Assembly: GCA_050084985.1 (NCBI GenBank)
Contig: JBITNC010000001.1
Span: 14,136,001-14,200,000, forward strand
DNA: 64,000 bases
Source: Nageia nagi
Lineage: Eukaryota > Pinophyta
Direction: 5' to 3'
Shown here piece by piece: positions 20,930-32,946 of this stretch (position 1 is its first letter; each line of letters starts with the position of its first letter). Position numbers and translations under genes: made by a program. A model generated the notes under the pieces. It was given only the letters and a program-made list of their open reading frames with translations, was not told the origin of the DNA and did no database searches.

Positions 20930-22575
20930 ATTGAATATACTATAATTAGCCTTAATTTAATAATATTTTTTATTATAAAAATAGCATTAGCTCATGTTAT
21001 CAATTGGAAAATTTATTTTTAGAACATTTTAAATACAATATTAAAGATAAAATCTCCAATATTGATCTCACAAGGTTGCAATAATATTTTGATGAATTAC
21101 TTATTAAATTTATTTCATGATGGACAATGATATTAACAAGTATGCCTTATACTTTTCCTCAAGAATTATTGGTCAAATTATTCATTCAAAGTTGTTTGAG
21201 ACCTATTGCTAGTGCATTGTTGATTCAACAACATAAAACCTTTGAAGCAACTATCTCTCAAGCAGTCATTATTGAAAAAGTTAAAATTCAATATGGAGAG
21301 ATAAAAAGTAAAAAATGAGAAGGTTATACTAGAAATAAAGATAAAAAAAAACAAATAAATAAATAACTACTAACTACTAAGATCTCAATTGTAGAAGAAA
21401 TGGAAGCATCTCCACCTCAAAATACAAAAAGATATTTTAAACCTAAAAGAAAATATATACCTTTATTAGAATCTCTTTATGATATTTTGAGAAAGCTATA
21501 TGATCATCAAATAATCACTTTACTTGAGATAAAGTCAAAAAATCCTAAAACTAAAGAAAGTAGATGGTATATTTAAAATGAGTTTTATCATTTCCATCAT
21601 CAAAAGGGTCATGATACAAATAAATGAAAATATTAAAGAATGTAATTTAGGATTTTATTGATAATCAAAAGTTAAAGGTTAATAATTTTGTTGCAATTAC
21701 TAATCAAAACTTAAGAATTTATCAAGACTCACTTCCACAACATCCAACTAATAATGTTTCATTGCATTCCAATGATAAACAAGTAATACATAAATGGATT
21801 CATGATAATTCAAGTTTCATAGTCATGATAAGTGTTCCTATAAGAGCCCAAAAGATATAAGGAAGGAAAAATGCTATACCAAATAATTATCAAGATAGGG
21901 TACATATACAACCTCACATACCTAAACCACAATATCCTAAAGTCTCTGTAAAAGGTGCTTTACATCAAAAACTATTATTTTTGCAAGTAAAGATATCTTT
22001 GTTCAAATTATTACAACAATCCAAAGATCATAGAGATGCAATGAATCAATTATTACAAACAATTGAATGAGATATAAATGATCCTAAAAGTTTTTAGCTT
22101 TTGTGGGGAAAATTAAAACAAGTCAAAAACTTGTAATAACTTTTTATGATAATGAAATAAAATATTCAAATGGGACATAAGGATCATATCCATCTTTGCA
22201 TATCATAGCCAAAGTTGATGGAAAAACATTTAAAAGAATTTTAATTGATGAAGGATCAACCATAAACATTATTTCAATGGCTACATATAAGAATTTAAAT
22301 CTCTCCTTCTCACACATTTCAGCACCATCCCTTTAAGTAAAAGCATTAATTATGCTTTATGTTTAACAATAGGATAAATCTCATTACCTATTATTGTGGG
22401 ATCAAGAATGGTGTAAACATTATTACAAGTTATTGAAGGGGATATTACACAATACAATATTATTTTAGGAAGGCCTTGGATTAGAGATATGCAATGTGTC
22501 CCATCAACATATCATAATTGTTTGAAATAAAGTTTTGAAGGAGTAGTGCATTGTGTGCCTACAGATGATAATGCC
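20930..22575 (+). pseudogene. Tat-4 gag C-terminal half and protease (broken)
   Basis: FLEHFKYNIKDKIS near 21020 matches FLEHFRINIKEKSS of Tat-3 gag. SMPYTFPQELLVKLFIQSCL (21142-21201) matches SMPYTIPQEELVKLFSQSCL. The nucleocapsid motif near 21590 has decayed to FYHFHHQKGHDTNK. Protease homology runs from about 22000 to 22565, with ILIDEGSTINIIS near 22240 keeping the catalytic Asp, and [19 protein letters not shown] near 22480-22530. Homology stops at about 22572. The gag N-terminus is presumably left of Tat-1, which seems to have inserted into this gag. The integrase end lies at 50965. Confidence 0.78.
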
Positions 22576-25500
22576 TAGAGGAATAAGCATTCTCTCTCAT
22601 TTCCTTCCAATAATTTTGGTTAGAATCCTATGGAGCAAAGGATTTCCTCCTCTTAAAGCCTAGGTACTCTCTTTCTTGCTTTTTGGATGTTTAGTGGGAA
22701 TGTTTAGTTACCTTAGGAATATATTACATTTCCTATAGTTTAAGAGAAAGGTTCATTTAATTGTTTTACAACTAAAGTACATTATAAAGGACTTGTATTG
22801 ATGCATGTAAGGTTTCTTTCTAGAATTATTTTATATTTTTATATGTACAATTTTATAAAATTGTTTAAATACATGATAAAGTCTCATTTATGATTGTTTG
22901 AAAAAGATGAGTTTAATGAATTATCTATGATAGTAACACTATTAAAGTACTTAAAGAGACTCTTTTGATTAGTATAAGGCACATAAAATTTTGTACTCTC
23001 TACCCATTGGTGTATTTGGAGAGAGACCAAAATTTAAATTGTTGGAATGATTTGACAAGTCATGGCTACCTTTTATAAGATCTATTATTTTAAATCTAAA
23101 CTTCATATCTAGCTTTTCCCATCATATTCATTTATGGTTACTTGATGGATATTTTGTGTCTAAATAAAAAAACATTTGTGCACATTGTCATTCAATTTCC
23201 TACCACATGTATTGTTTTCCTCTATTGGGTCACTCACACCCACAACATTTGATAACAAAAAAAACAAAAATTATTTTCTCTCATTAGATCTCCATATTGT
23301 CTTTAAGAGCTTCCATAGTGGTGCAACCCAATCATAAAAATGTACACACTGTTCAAAGTATGGCTTTTGATCCTAAGCATTATGCCTTATCAAAAGATCC
23401 ATTTTGTGTATTTCTTACTATCAAACTAGTCCATGAAACTATGTTTGCATAAAGAATGCTAAAAAAGGTTGCAAAAAACTATGTTTGTAGTAGGCATCTT
23501 ACCAAAAACTTCACATATGTTCTCTTTGCATTCATGTTTTTGTCTACTAGCACATCCACACATCAAGTTGCAGAGATTAACATTACATACAGTATTTCAT
23601 CTAATGGTTTTCCACACCTTGAGAAGGGTACTCATAGTCACAACATTCGATGAGAAACTAGTTAACTGATCTTTAATGGATTTCAATACCTACATCTTGT
23701 GCATCAAAATGGCACACATTGGAAAGATACTGGGAAAGGTTTTAGAGTTTATATTTTAGTCCTAAACATTGCACCTTTACTATTCTATTGGTGCTAAACT
23801 ATGACCTAAAACAATTTTAATCAAATAATAAACTTCATCTATGCAATTATAATTTACATACATATATGTTTTGTGATATTTGCATGCTTTCTTCAAGATA
23901 TTGAATGGTTTTCTAGTTACTTTGATAAATTTGTTTTAATCATAAAACAACTTGCATGAAATTTCTTCTATAACTATGTTTTACATATCATTGGTCTCTT
24001 CTCTTCCTCTATGATGGCCCTATCAATGAGCCCTTTTGTGCTGGTTTTGTTACTCTTAACTTGGGAAATCTCCTTTTAACATTGAGGATGTCATGTTCCT
24101 TAGCTCAGTTGTTCAATGACTACTACTACTTTTCAACACAAGTTCTTCCTCTAAATGCAACAAAGCTCTTCATATGGCCTCCTTTGTCTATATGTTTCTA
24201 TATTTCTATATTACTTACATGATGGATAGAAATTCATGACCATATCAATCTATGTGTATGTTACAAATACATATATTTAGTAACAACCAAGTTTAGTAAC
24301 AATCAATCTATTAAGGATTATCAAAAGAATAAAGTTTAATTAAAAGGATTTTCAATAAATAAGAGAATAGTTAAAGTAAGTTAGATTTTATATAGGACAT
24401 AATTGCCTTGCAAAGATCATAAGATAAAATAGAGAGGATAAGTAAAATTTGCAAGATTTGGTAAGATTTGGAGTACTTTTATTTTAAAAATTAGATTTCA
24501 AATGTTTATTTTACAATTTAATTTTAGATAATGGTTGACTACCATAATAATAAGGTCCTAAATTCTTTATTTATGGACTTGGAAAATGGTTATGAAATTT
24601 AAATATTCTTTTATATATAGTTGGTGTTAGTGCTAAAGATCTTCTTGAATGATAAAATTACAATTTGGATCATAATTGATTGTGTCATAATCTATGGTCA
24701 ATGAAGAGAGGTAGCTTTATAAAAGCATAAAACCTCTTGGGACCAAAAAGGAGATAAATCCTTAATAGATGATTTATTATTGAATAAAATAGAATGTACA
24801 TATGCATTTGGGTCCAAAATAATAGTGAGTTATTTTGATCCTCTAATATTTGAGATCCACTCCTAGTATTTATAACCATTCATCCATGGAAACCTTGAGT
24901 GTACGTGAAAAGAAGATTTGCATGAGGAAGGATAAGGAGTTCTTATATTACTAGAGATCAATGTCCAAAGAATTTTCATTAATGTATTTGTTCTATTTGA
25001 TATTGGATGTAAAACTAAGAAGACTAGCAAAGAGAAAAGCTAACCAATATGCCAAATGTTATGATTCTTGTATTATTTAGACTCATTTGGAAAAGTATTG
25101 AATTCATTCATGGTTATCATTTATCTCATTAGATGACCAAAGGTACATAGTATAGTGTTATAGAGATTTCAAGACAAAGATGATTTTCTATGTACTAATG
25201 ATATGTTTTAGGGACTTACTTCAAAATTTTACCACAAGATTATTTAATTTCTCTCCTTGTAATAACTCATGTAATAAAAGTAGTCTTATCTATTGTATGT
25301 ATGGATTATGTTTAACTAAAGATGCTTTAGTTGATTAAATTATTTATTTCTTATTAATTATTGAAGACATTGTTAACTTTGAGATTTAAAGAGTTTATAA
25401 TTTACGTAATACATTAAAGAATGAAGTGGGAAACTAGGGCTAGAAAATATCATTGAAGTCATATGACCTCACTTGAAATTAAAGTGGGTTATGGTGTTCA

Positions 25501-25929
25501 TTTTTATTTATAAATTATAGAAATTAATTAACATAAATTATGGATTATTAAATATTTAAGTGATTGAAAATAATCCCAAATTAATCATAAGAACCCAAAT
25601 TAAGATTGAGGACCATATGGGAAATATTAAGGACCCTTTGGGATTAGATGGGATAGTTTGGGGATACTATGGGAAATAATTCAAGATGCTTAGGATTGTT
25701 ATGGGATCTAATGCTTAGAATTGTTATGGGATCTAAGTCATAAGTTATCTTGAACATTGATTTGCACTTAAACTAGCAATATTAAACCTTTACAAAATAA
25801 CAAGTACACCTTATTAAGATTAAGGATATGGTAAATAAGTCCAAATAAAATAAAGGTACAATCATCAAAAGTATCCACTTGCAAGTGAGGATAAGAATGC
25901 CTACTGAATGAACCTTTGTACTTAAAAAG
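22576..25929. other. Unassigned 3.35-kb stretch
   Basis: AT-rich DNA with no recognised coding domain on either strand; the longest frames are under 70 codons. It lies where Tat-4 pol should be, yet I find no RT, RNase H or integrase motif. A local duplication (ATTGTTATGGGATCTAA) occurs near 25696-25734. It may be an old insertion into Tat-4 or a replacement of its pol. Confidence 0.4.
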
Positions 25930-25934
25930 CAAGG

Positions 25935-26023
25935 TGTTATGATGCTATAAATATGAAAGGTAAATATTGCAAAAATGTAAATGAATATTGATTTGAATAG
26001 GAAAATGGCAACTAATCTAAAGG
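25935..26023 (-). repeat. Chromo-1 3' LTR, left piece
   Basis: TGTTATGATGCTATAAATATG aligns with 50407 onward (TGTTACAATGCTACAAATATG). The last five bases AAAGG (26019-26023) are the Tat-3 target site. The rest of this LTR is at 44933-45252. Confidence 0.92.
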
Positions 26024-27128
26024 TGTGTATATTGAATTGTGCACCTAAAATGCAGTTTAGCCAGATAAATCATTCAACATAATAAATCAAAACACATTCA
26101 ATATTACACATCAATAATAATGCAGATATTATCTCCAAAAAAGATTTTGATGAAATTTAATACAATAAAAGATTGTTATCGATCTGTATGAATCGGTATC
26201 GATTGATTATCGATCGACAATGATCATTGAATTGGCAATGATCTACGTATGGATTGGTAGCGATCAATGGTCTCCCACTATTGTTGTGCTTGTTGTAAAA
26301 TTTCAGCTTTTGTCATCGATTTGAGAAATTGCCATCAACCGATCTGCAAATCATCGATGATTTATGGCATTATAGTGAACTTTTTGCAAAATTTTGAAAT
26401 GTTTGTATCTCTTCTTGTTTGTTCTCCTTCATGCTTGCTTCTATCATTATTTTCCCGTATTGACCCTACACATAGAAAATGAACAAAATATCAAAGCATA
26501 CCTGCTAATACATATGCATCAGAAGTAAATAACGTAAAATTAAAATATACTTGATAGTAGATTTGCTATTGATCAAACCTCAAATCTTTGCTTACAAACT
26601 TCTGGTTTAATTTCCACAAAGCTTCGCTATATTAAATTTGGGTCCCTTTGTTCACGTACAGAGCTAGTATTTATAAGCTCAAAATTTTGTTATTAATTTG
26701 TTTTGCCATCACAAGATTCTAGGTAACCTTCCGTGTGAAATCTTGAGGTGTTATTATCTCAAACCCACATCCATAATTCTAAATTGTGCATACTAGGCTA
26801 TTCTGGCCTTAGATTTGTCTATTTTTGAATTATTCAGGGATCGTCAACGATTCCTAGAGGATCGTCAATGATCATGACAGATCATCAACGATTATTTAGT
26901 AAATTTTATACTAATATTGGAATGATCGCCCAATGGTCATTTCTTAATGAAAAGGGGTCGTATGACCACTCATTTTGCATCTACTTGAAAAGATCTATCC
27001 AATAATATAGTTTTAAAGATTGTATAAGGAGTTATAATCATTTTAATGTGATATATGTTAGAAAGATACTTATTTTATTTATTTATATGTTGTTAAACTA
27101 AATGTAGGGTTTATTTTGAGTGTCTACA
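26024..27128 (-). repeat. Tat-3 3' LTR
   Basis: On the plus strand it begins TGTGTATATTG and ends GTGTCTACA, so the element-sense LTR is TGTAGACAC...CACA. Compared with 43813-44927, the first 330 bases differ at about 8% by eye, nearly all transitions. It contains clusters of GATCATTGATGATC-type motifs at about 26175-26350 and 26838-26900. A TATAAATA box on the minus strand lies at 26668-26675. Confidence 0.95.
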
Positions 27129-27143
27129 TTTTTCCCCTTTTTG
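27129..27143 (-). other. Tat-3 polypurine tract
   Basis: The plus strand reads TTTTTCCCCTTTTTG, so the element strand has an AAAAAGGGGAAAAA tract touching the 3' LTR. Tat-2 has AAAAAGGGGCAAAA in the same place. Confidence 0.88.
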
Positions 27144-28375
27144 AATTATCAACCAAAGATGAGGTTGATAATTTAAAAAAATATATAATGAGAAGCCTTG
27201 TTGTTTGATTATATTTTGCTACTTTTTCTGGATATAAATTTTGACTCAATTTCTCAGATGAATCAAAATTTTAATTTATCAAATTATGATAAAATGTGTT
27301 TTCCTTTAACATTTGATATAGTTTTGAAAACAAATATGAATATACTTTAGAAGTGACTATTTTTGGTATGAGGATGTATTGAGCTTGTGTGATAGGTTCT
27401 AAAAATGATATTGTAATACATCAAAACTACACTTATGTCAATCTCCATACTATTGCTATTTATGGTAATTGCATGACAAGACTCTAGTTTGTCTTTGCAT
27501 ACCGAAGCAAGTACGTGATATTAAGCTTATTTGATGTGTGCAATTTTGAGATAGTAATGTTGTATATCAAAACTTCACTTGTTTTTATCTACATACTATG
27601 TTCTTTTTATAGCAATCGCATGACAAGACTCTAGTTTGTCCATGCATGTCGAAGCAAGTATGTGATAGGAAGCTTATTTTGTATATACAAGTCATCTTTC
27701 ACTTTTCTTTACTTTTGTCCTAGCAGAATGGGTTTCATGATGATGTTTTACATCCTATGCTTGTTTTGTCATCTGAGCTCAAACTTAGTTTGATCTACTT
27801 TTCATATTTGACTTAGTCAAGGATCGTTGACAATCATAAAGTAATCATTGTCGATTGGTATAGTAAAAATACTATCTTTATAATAGTATATTTTGCTAAA
27901 AATATTTTAGTTTCTTATGTTTAGACACATTTTGATGGCGATTTTAATTATTTTACCCTAGTAAGTTTACTCAATACTAGTCCTTCATGTGCCAATGTGT
28001 TTGGCAGTCATGTGACATTGGAGCGTTCTTCTAGGCAAAAAATAATGTAATTTATAATTTGTTCACTTTCATCTTAGTGAATGAAGCTTTTAATTTTGTC
28101 TCTACACAAATAAATTTTAAAATATTTAAAGAAAATATACTTCATATTATGCATTTTCAGATGAGTGTGAAATCATTGATGATCAATGAGAAATCATTGA
28201 TGATTAGTGTATTGATCACTGACGATCAGTTTAAAATCATTGACGATCACCGACGATCCCTAATGCGAGGGTTTTAAAAGAAAATAGTTTTACTTTTTAC
28301 TTTTCATTTGCTTTTCCAATTTTATCTTTTCTTACCTATCATTTTCATCTCTTTACCAAATTTTTAGTAGATTAG
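27144..28375 (-). other. Tat-3 3' UTR and upstream region of the antisense ORF
   Basis: No conserved frame. A local duplication of about 120 bp is visible (GCATGACAAGACTCTAGTTTG at about 27470 and 27609). Signature motif copies occur at 27828-27870 and 28165-28260. Any promoter for the plant-mobile-domain ORF must lie here. Confidence 0.55.
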
Positions 28376-28745
28376 ATGGTGCCACGCAAGAGGATTTTGA
28401 AGAAAGGCAAATCAATCTCTAAAGAGGTATTTTACCCATCCATTTCTTTGTTTTATTTTATGGGTTTTTTTTTTAGGAACTAGGTTAATATTAATAGTTA
28501 AAAATGTTTATCTATGTTTTAACATGATGTAGGTTGTATTAGCATAGGGTTTTTAGGGTTTTATATTCATTTGTATGTGTATTTTTAAAACCATAGCTGA
28601 GGGTTTGCACCTTAGCTTTGGTTTTTATAGAGTCATTGGTGATTTTAACGATCGCCAATGATCTCCTTAGAATCGTGACCGATTTGAAGATCGGCAATGA
28701 TCTCTTAGAAGTCATCGTCGATTGCTTAACACGATCAATGACGAT
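28165..28745 (+). repeat. Tat-3 signature motif clusters (GATCGTCGATGATC type)
   Basis: Two dense clusters, 28165-28260 and 28630-28745 (the second within the intron of the antisense ORF), carry phrases such as TCATTGATGATCA, CACTGACGATCAG, CACCGACGATCCC, CGATCGCCAATGATC and CATCGTCGATTG. The same phrase occurs in both LTRs and after the primer site (about 43560-43640). It is rich in CG and GATC, and the variants are mostly CG to TG or CA. Confidence 0.75.
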
Positions 28746-30895
28746 CATAAAACAATTTTTTTTTTAATGCTTAGAATAATTAATCAACTTAAATATCATT
28801 GTTTTGGTATGTCATGTTTTTTTTTTAAATATTATATACTAAATTTTTATGTCTATCTTTTTAGGTTTCAGAGGTTTTTACATCTAGGGGTCATTACCCT
28901 CAGATTCTCCATGACCTTAGTGGTCAAGTACCTAACATAGATCACACTTTTCTTCGTGATGTTGGTTTTGGAGCAGCCCCATATATGGGTTGTATCCAAA
29001 AGGACCTTGCAATTTTAGCTACACTTTTTGAGAGATGGGATCCAGTTATTAATGCTTTCCATCTCCCTACTGGTCCTATCACTATTATAGTGGAGGACAT
29101 TCATCACATTTTGAGACTTCCAATCCGAGGCATGGATATTGTTCTTCTACAGACTAGAGAGGAGGCTCAACCATTGGTGAGTGAGCTTTTTGGGGAGGAT
29201 GTAGTTGAGGAGTTGATGGTGCAAATTTAGGTAGGAGGCCTGATGTATTATCAGTTTTGGAAAGGATTATCAAAGGAGGAGCATCCTACATATCTTCGTG
29301 TTACTTATCTCATGGGATGTATCATGTGTTATGGTGCACCAGATGCTAGTGGTGGGAGATTTCCTTGGGCTCTAATGGGTGTACTCCATCAGATGATTAC
29401 TTTAAGGATCACTTTTTCTTGGGCCCCTTCATTATTAGCCCTTATTTATAGGGAGATTTATTTATTGGTACAAACTCCTAGAGCTACAGTTGCTACAACA
29501 CTTATTTTACAAGCTTAGGCATATGAGCATATTTATCCTTGCTAGCCTTTAGGATTACCTAATCCTACATATACCACTTGTAGATATACATCAAGTATTT
29601 GATGTTGGATCCATTTAATAGTTATTCCATGTAGGGATGGCATTTAGAGAGATGTCACTTTTTACAGGTAGCCCTTGAGCAGTTTGATTCCTAGTCAGAT
29701 TCAGTGGAGGATTGGTTTGCAAATTACTGATTTTATTGAGACTAGTTTCCATTTATATGGGACTAGATAGGCACTATTTTTATAGGGTCCTTGAGTAGGT
29801 ATCATAGAGTATTTTCATTATGATTGGTTTCATCGATAGTTAAACCTTTCTCAGGACATTTCACCTCCACCCCTTCGATATCTTCATCCAGGGGATGCTC
29901 CTGTATCAGGTGTTTCTTTATTGACTTATTCACCTATGGTTCTTAGAGTTGGTGAGGATATCCCAGATGAGGATATGCCTATGGATGATGTGGGGACCTC
30001 AGAGGCTTTTACATCATGGTGGGACACTAAGCTGGTAGAGTTTTTTGGGAGTGAGGTGACCAATGAGCATCCTACTCAGAGAGCTCGAGTGGATACAGTT
30101 CCAGAGATAGTGACTGAGGAGCCTACTGGTACTGCTGGTGGAGATGATTTTACTATGGAGGATTTTGAGGGTTTTGATGCTAGGGGTGTGACTAGAGAGG
30201 TTCCAAAGATTGAGGAGGGTAGGTTTCAGTAGCTTGAGGTTCCTACTTAGACTACTTTTGAGTGAGGGGAGTCCAATGGGAGGAGTGCTACTTCTTATGG
30301 GGCTAAGATCGTAGAGCTTCAGTATGTGATTGAAGAGCTTCACACTCTTTAGGATGCTTCTGCTTTGGAGTTAGCCAGTTTGAGAGGAGATATTACTTCC
30401 ATGAGGATTGAGATGATAGCTCTCAGATGTTTAGATAACGCTCACATGAGATATAGATCTGAGCGAGATACTCTTCGTCGATCTTTGATGGATGCTAATG
30501 CTCATATTGCTAAGTTATCTGGTGGGGTTGCATATTTGAGTGTCGATACTTCAATTCCTTCTATAGATGAGCATGCATATCAGTTGAGAGACTGTGATTA
30601 CTATCGTAGGGCTATGGAGCTTTGGTTACCTAGTTTCCTGAGATATTCTTTAGATGGTCCTAGTTCACCACCTAGACCAACACCAAGGTTTCCTTGTTCA
30701 CCAGTTTTAGGTGGCTTGGGTCATTTTGGGAGTTGAGGCTAACATGCAGCATCAATTTTTCAATCTCAGTCTACTGCTAGGGGTGTATCTCCTAGGACAT
30801 ATGCTATAGGTTTGAGATCTGTTACTAGGGATGAAGGTTCTTCAGATCATCCTGGCGATCCTCATGATGATGTTATATCTACTAGAGGACATTGA
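28376..30895 (+). pseudogene. Antisense plant-mobile-domain ORF of Tat-3 (broken)
   Basis: Opposite to gag-pol. Exon 1 is 28376-28426 (51 nt, basic MVPRKRILKKGK start). The intron 28427-28864 begins GTATTT and ends CTTTTTAG. Exon 2 starts at 28865 in the matching phase, and its main open segments (28985, 29243, 29921, 30365) all lie in that one frame to TGA at 30893-30895. Domain motifs: FERWDPVINAFHLPTGPITI, VEDIHHILRLPIRG, TLILQA then AYEHI (the Trp between is TAG). A Glu/Asp-rich region follows at 29921-30232, then a helical segment at 30365-30560 and a Ser/Pro-rich tail. Stops include 29228-29230 and 29516-29518. Same family as host proteins with a plant mobile domain; function inside the element is unknown. 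Confidence 0.78.
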
Positions 30896-32946
30896 TATTC
30901 TATTTTTGATGATATATATAATGTACCTTTTATTCTTTATTATTATGGCTCACATTGCTATGATGATTATGAGGTTATAGTTTCTTGATGTATTACTTAG
31001 ATTATTTTATTGTTTGATGGATAAACTGATGATATGTTATGGTATTTCTATGATTCTTGATGCATGGTCTTACATTTTATGTATGCTTGAAATTATGATA
31101 AAATAACTTATGATGTCATGTTATGTAGATTATAATAAACATAATTGTCTCTTAATTACTTGATGATGAATAGATGTTGATGATAGATGTAACTTTCAGA
31201 ATGTATGATGCATAGATATAATTGTGAACTATATGATGTATAATTTTGAGGATACTTTTTATAAAATTTAAATAATGATAAAATATATAACATATATCAA
31301 CAAAATCAATTTGATGATGTTACTAATCTCAAAATTAATTTAATAATAAGTACAATTATAGTTGCCATAAATAATAAATCTAATTTATAATTTTAATAAG
31401 TTAAGTTACTTTAAGTTATTGATAACGTGGAATAACATAGTTGCTTGAATAAATGATCAGTTATAAATTGCAGATAATTAACCTATTAATTAATTCAATA
31501 ATTAATAACATATTTTCTAAATATTTTTGCGGAATCAGATGCATCATTTTCCGCACTTGGCAATTTTACAATAAAACACTCCACACAACAAACTATACAT
31601 GAATATCACCTATATCTTAGTTTATTGTATTTTTTACGGAATCAAAGCTCATCATCTTCCACACTTGGCAATTTTCTTACAATAAACCACTTGACATAAT
31701 AAACTAATTATTTATGGATATTTATGAACATTAACTTTATCTTGGTTAGGGGAACAATAAATAATCATCCTTATCCTTTCCAAAGAAAAGCAATTTTAAT
31801 AATGTTCAAAGGTGATGCTATTATCAAGAGGAATGGGTTTAACAAAATCACACGAATGATTTTAAATACAAACAAAATACAAATTATGACAAAAGATTAA
31901 GTGATTTTAGATTAACGACCAAGTTATTATAACATCTACCCTATCTTTCTTTATCTTAAGATTTAACAACCTAAGATGATATCAAACAATATTGTTATAT
32001 GTTGGTAAGAAAATCTATAAACTCCAGTATGTGCAATGAGATTCATTTCCCTTCTTAGATCATTTGAGATGAAATATCTTAGAGACATTAATAAGCTAGT
32101 CTATCCATATGAAATGTATAGAGGTCCATAGGAAAGAAGATCGCTAATCAAAATGGACATATCGCCACTTGTAAGGTATGCCCCATAGCTAGTCAGGCAT
32201 CCATAGCCCCAATGAGGATTAACCCCTCGATCCCACTACAACCTTGCTCTACTACCAGTCGGGCATCCATAGCCCCGGTAGAGGATATTGTAATCACCCA
32301 AGAATCATTGTAGCAATTATTTTTTTTTTTTACTATCAAATGATTCTTGGGTTCGAGATGGAGTGAATAATAGGATAGACACATAACTTTCACTCTTAAT
32401 ATCTCTTAGAATGATTTCATTCAAATTCTCTTCGAATTTTTTAATGTCGTAAGTGTTTGGAGTTTATGGATTATCCTTCAAACACAAACTTTATGTTTTT
32501 CTATCATCTATGGTATATTATTTCTTTATGAAAGAAAAGACAAAGTGAATGTAGTGATAACAAGGATATTATTCTAAAATGACCTTTTCACATATTACAC
32601 ACTTACTAAATAACCACTTTTACAATGACATGCAACATATATTTACATTATACAAGGGCAGGGCACCCAATTGCCAAGTGACCTCTAGATGTTTCCATCT
32701 AGGTATATTTTATAATTTTATAATTTTTATGTGTTTTATAATTTTTCAATTTTTTAGGATTTTATCATTTTTTCTAAGGAATCTATTCATGACACGTTCA
32801 AATCGAGTTTAAACTGCATCAGGATTAAATGAATGATGTGTTGAACTAAACAAAAAACTAAAATCTAATACCACTTGATTATGATAAATTTTTGGAACAC
32901 AATAATCTAAGTGTTTGGATGTCACAGTTTGTGTGATAGAGATGAT
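30896..32946. other. Conserved non-coding block between ORF2 and the antisense ORF (Tat-3)
   Basis: About 2 kb between converging 3' ends. The stretch 31560-32740 aligns with 14220-15420 of Tat-2 in reverse orientation, including near-identical runs around 32030-32105. A local duplication (CGGAATCA...CACTTGGCAATTTT) of about 120 bp occurs at 31530-31690. No ORF or known RNA recognised. Confidence 0.65.

Noticed and set aside
23456-23669. Two overlapping frames of about 65 codons in the unassigned stretch
   Set aside because: Short, overlapping in different frames, no domain, and expected by chance at this length.
30014-30343. 109-codon minus-strand frame
   Set aside because: Shadow of the antisense ORF of Tat-3, whose frame shows homology to Tat-2.
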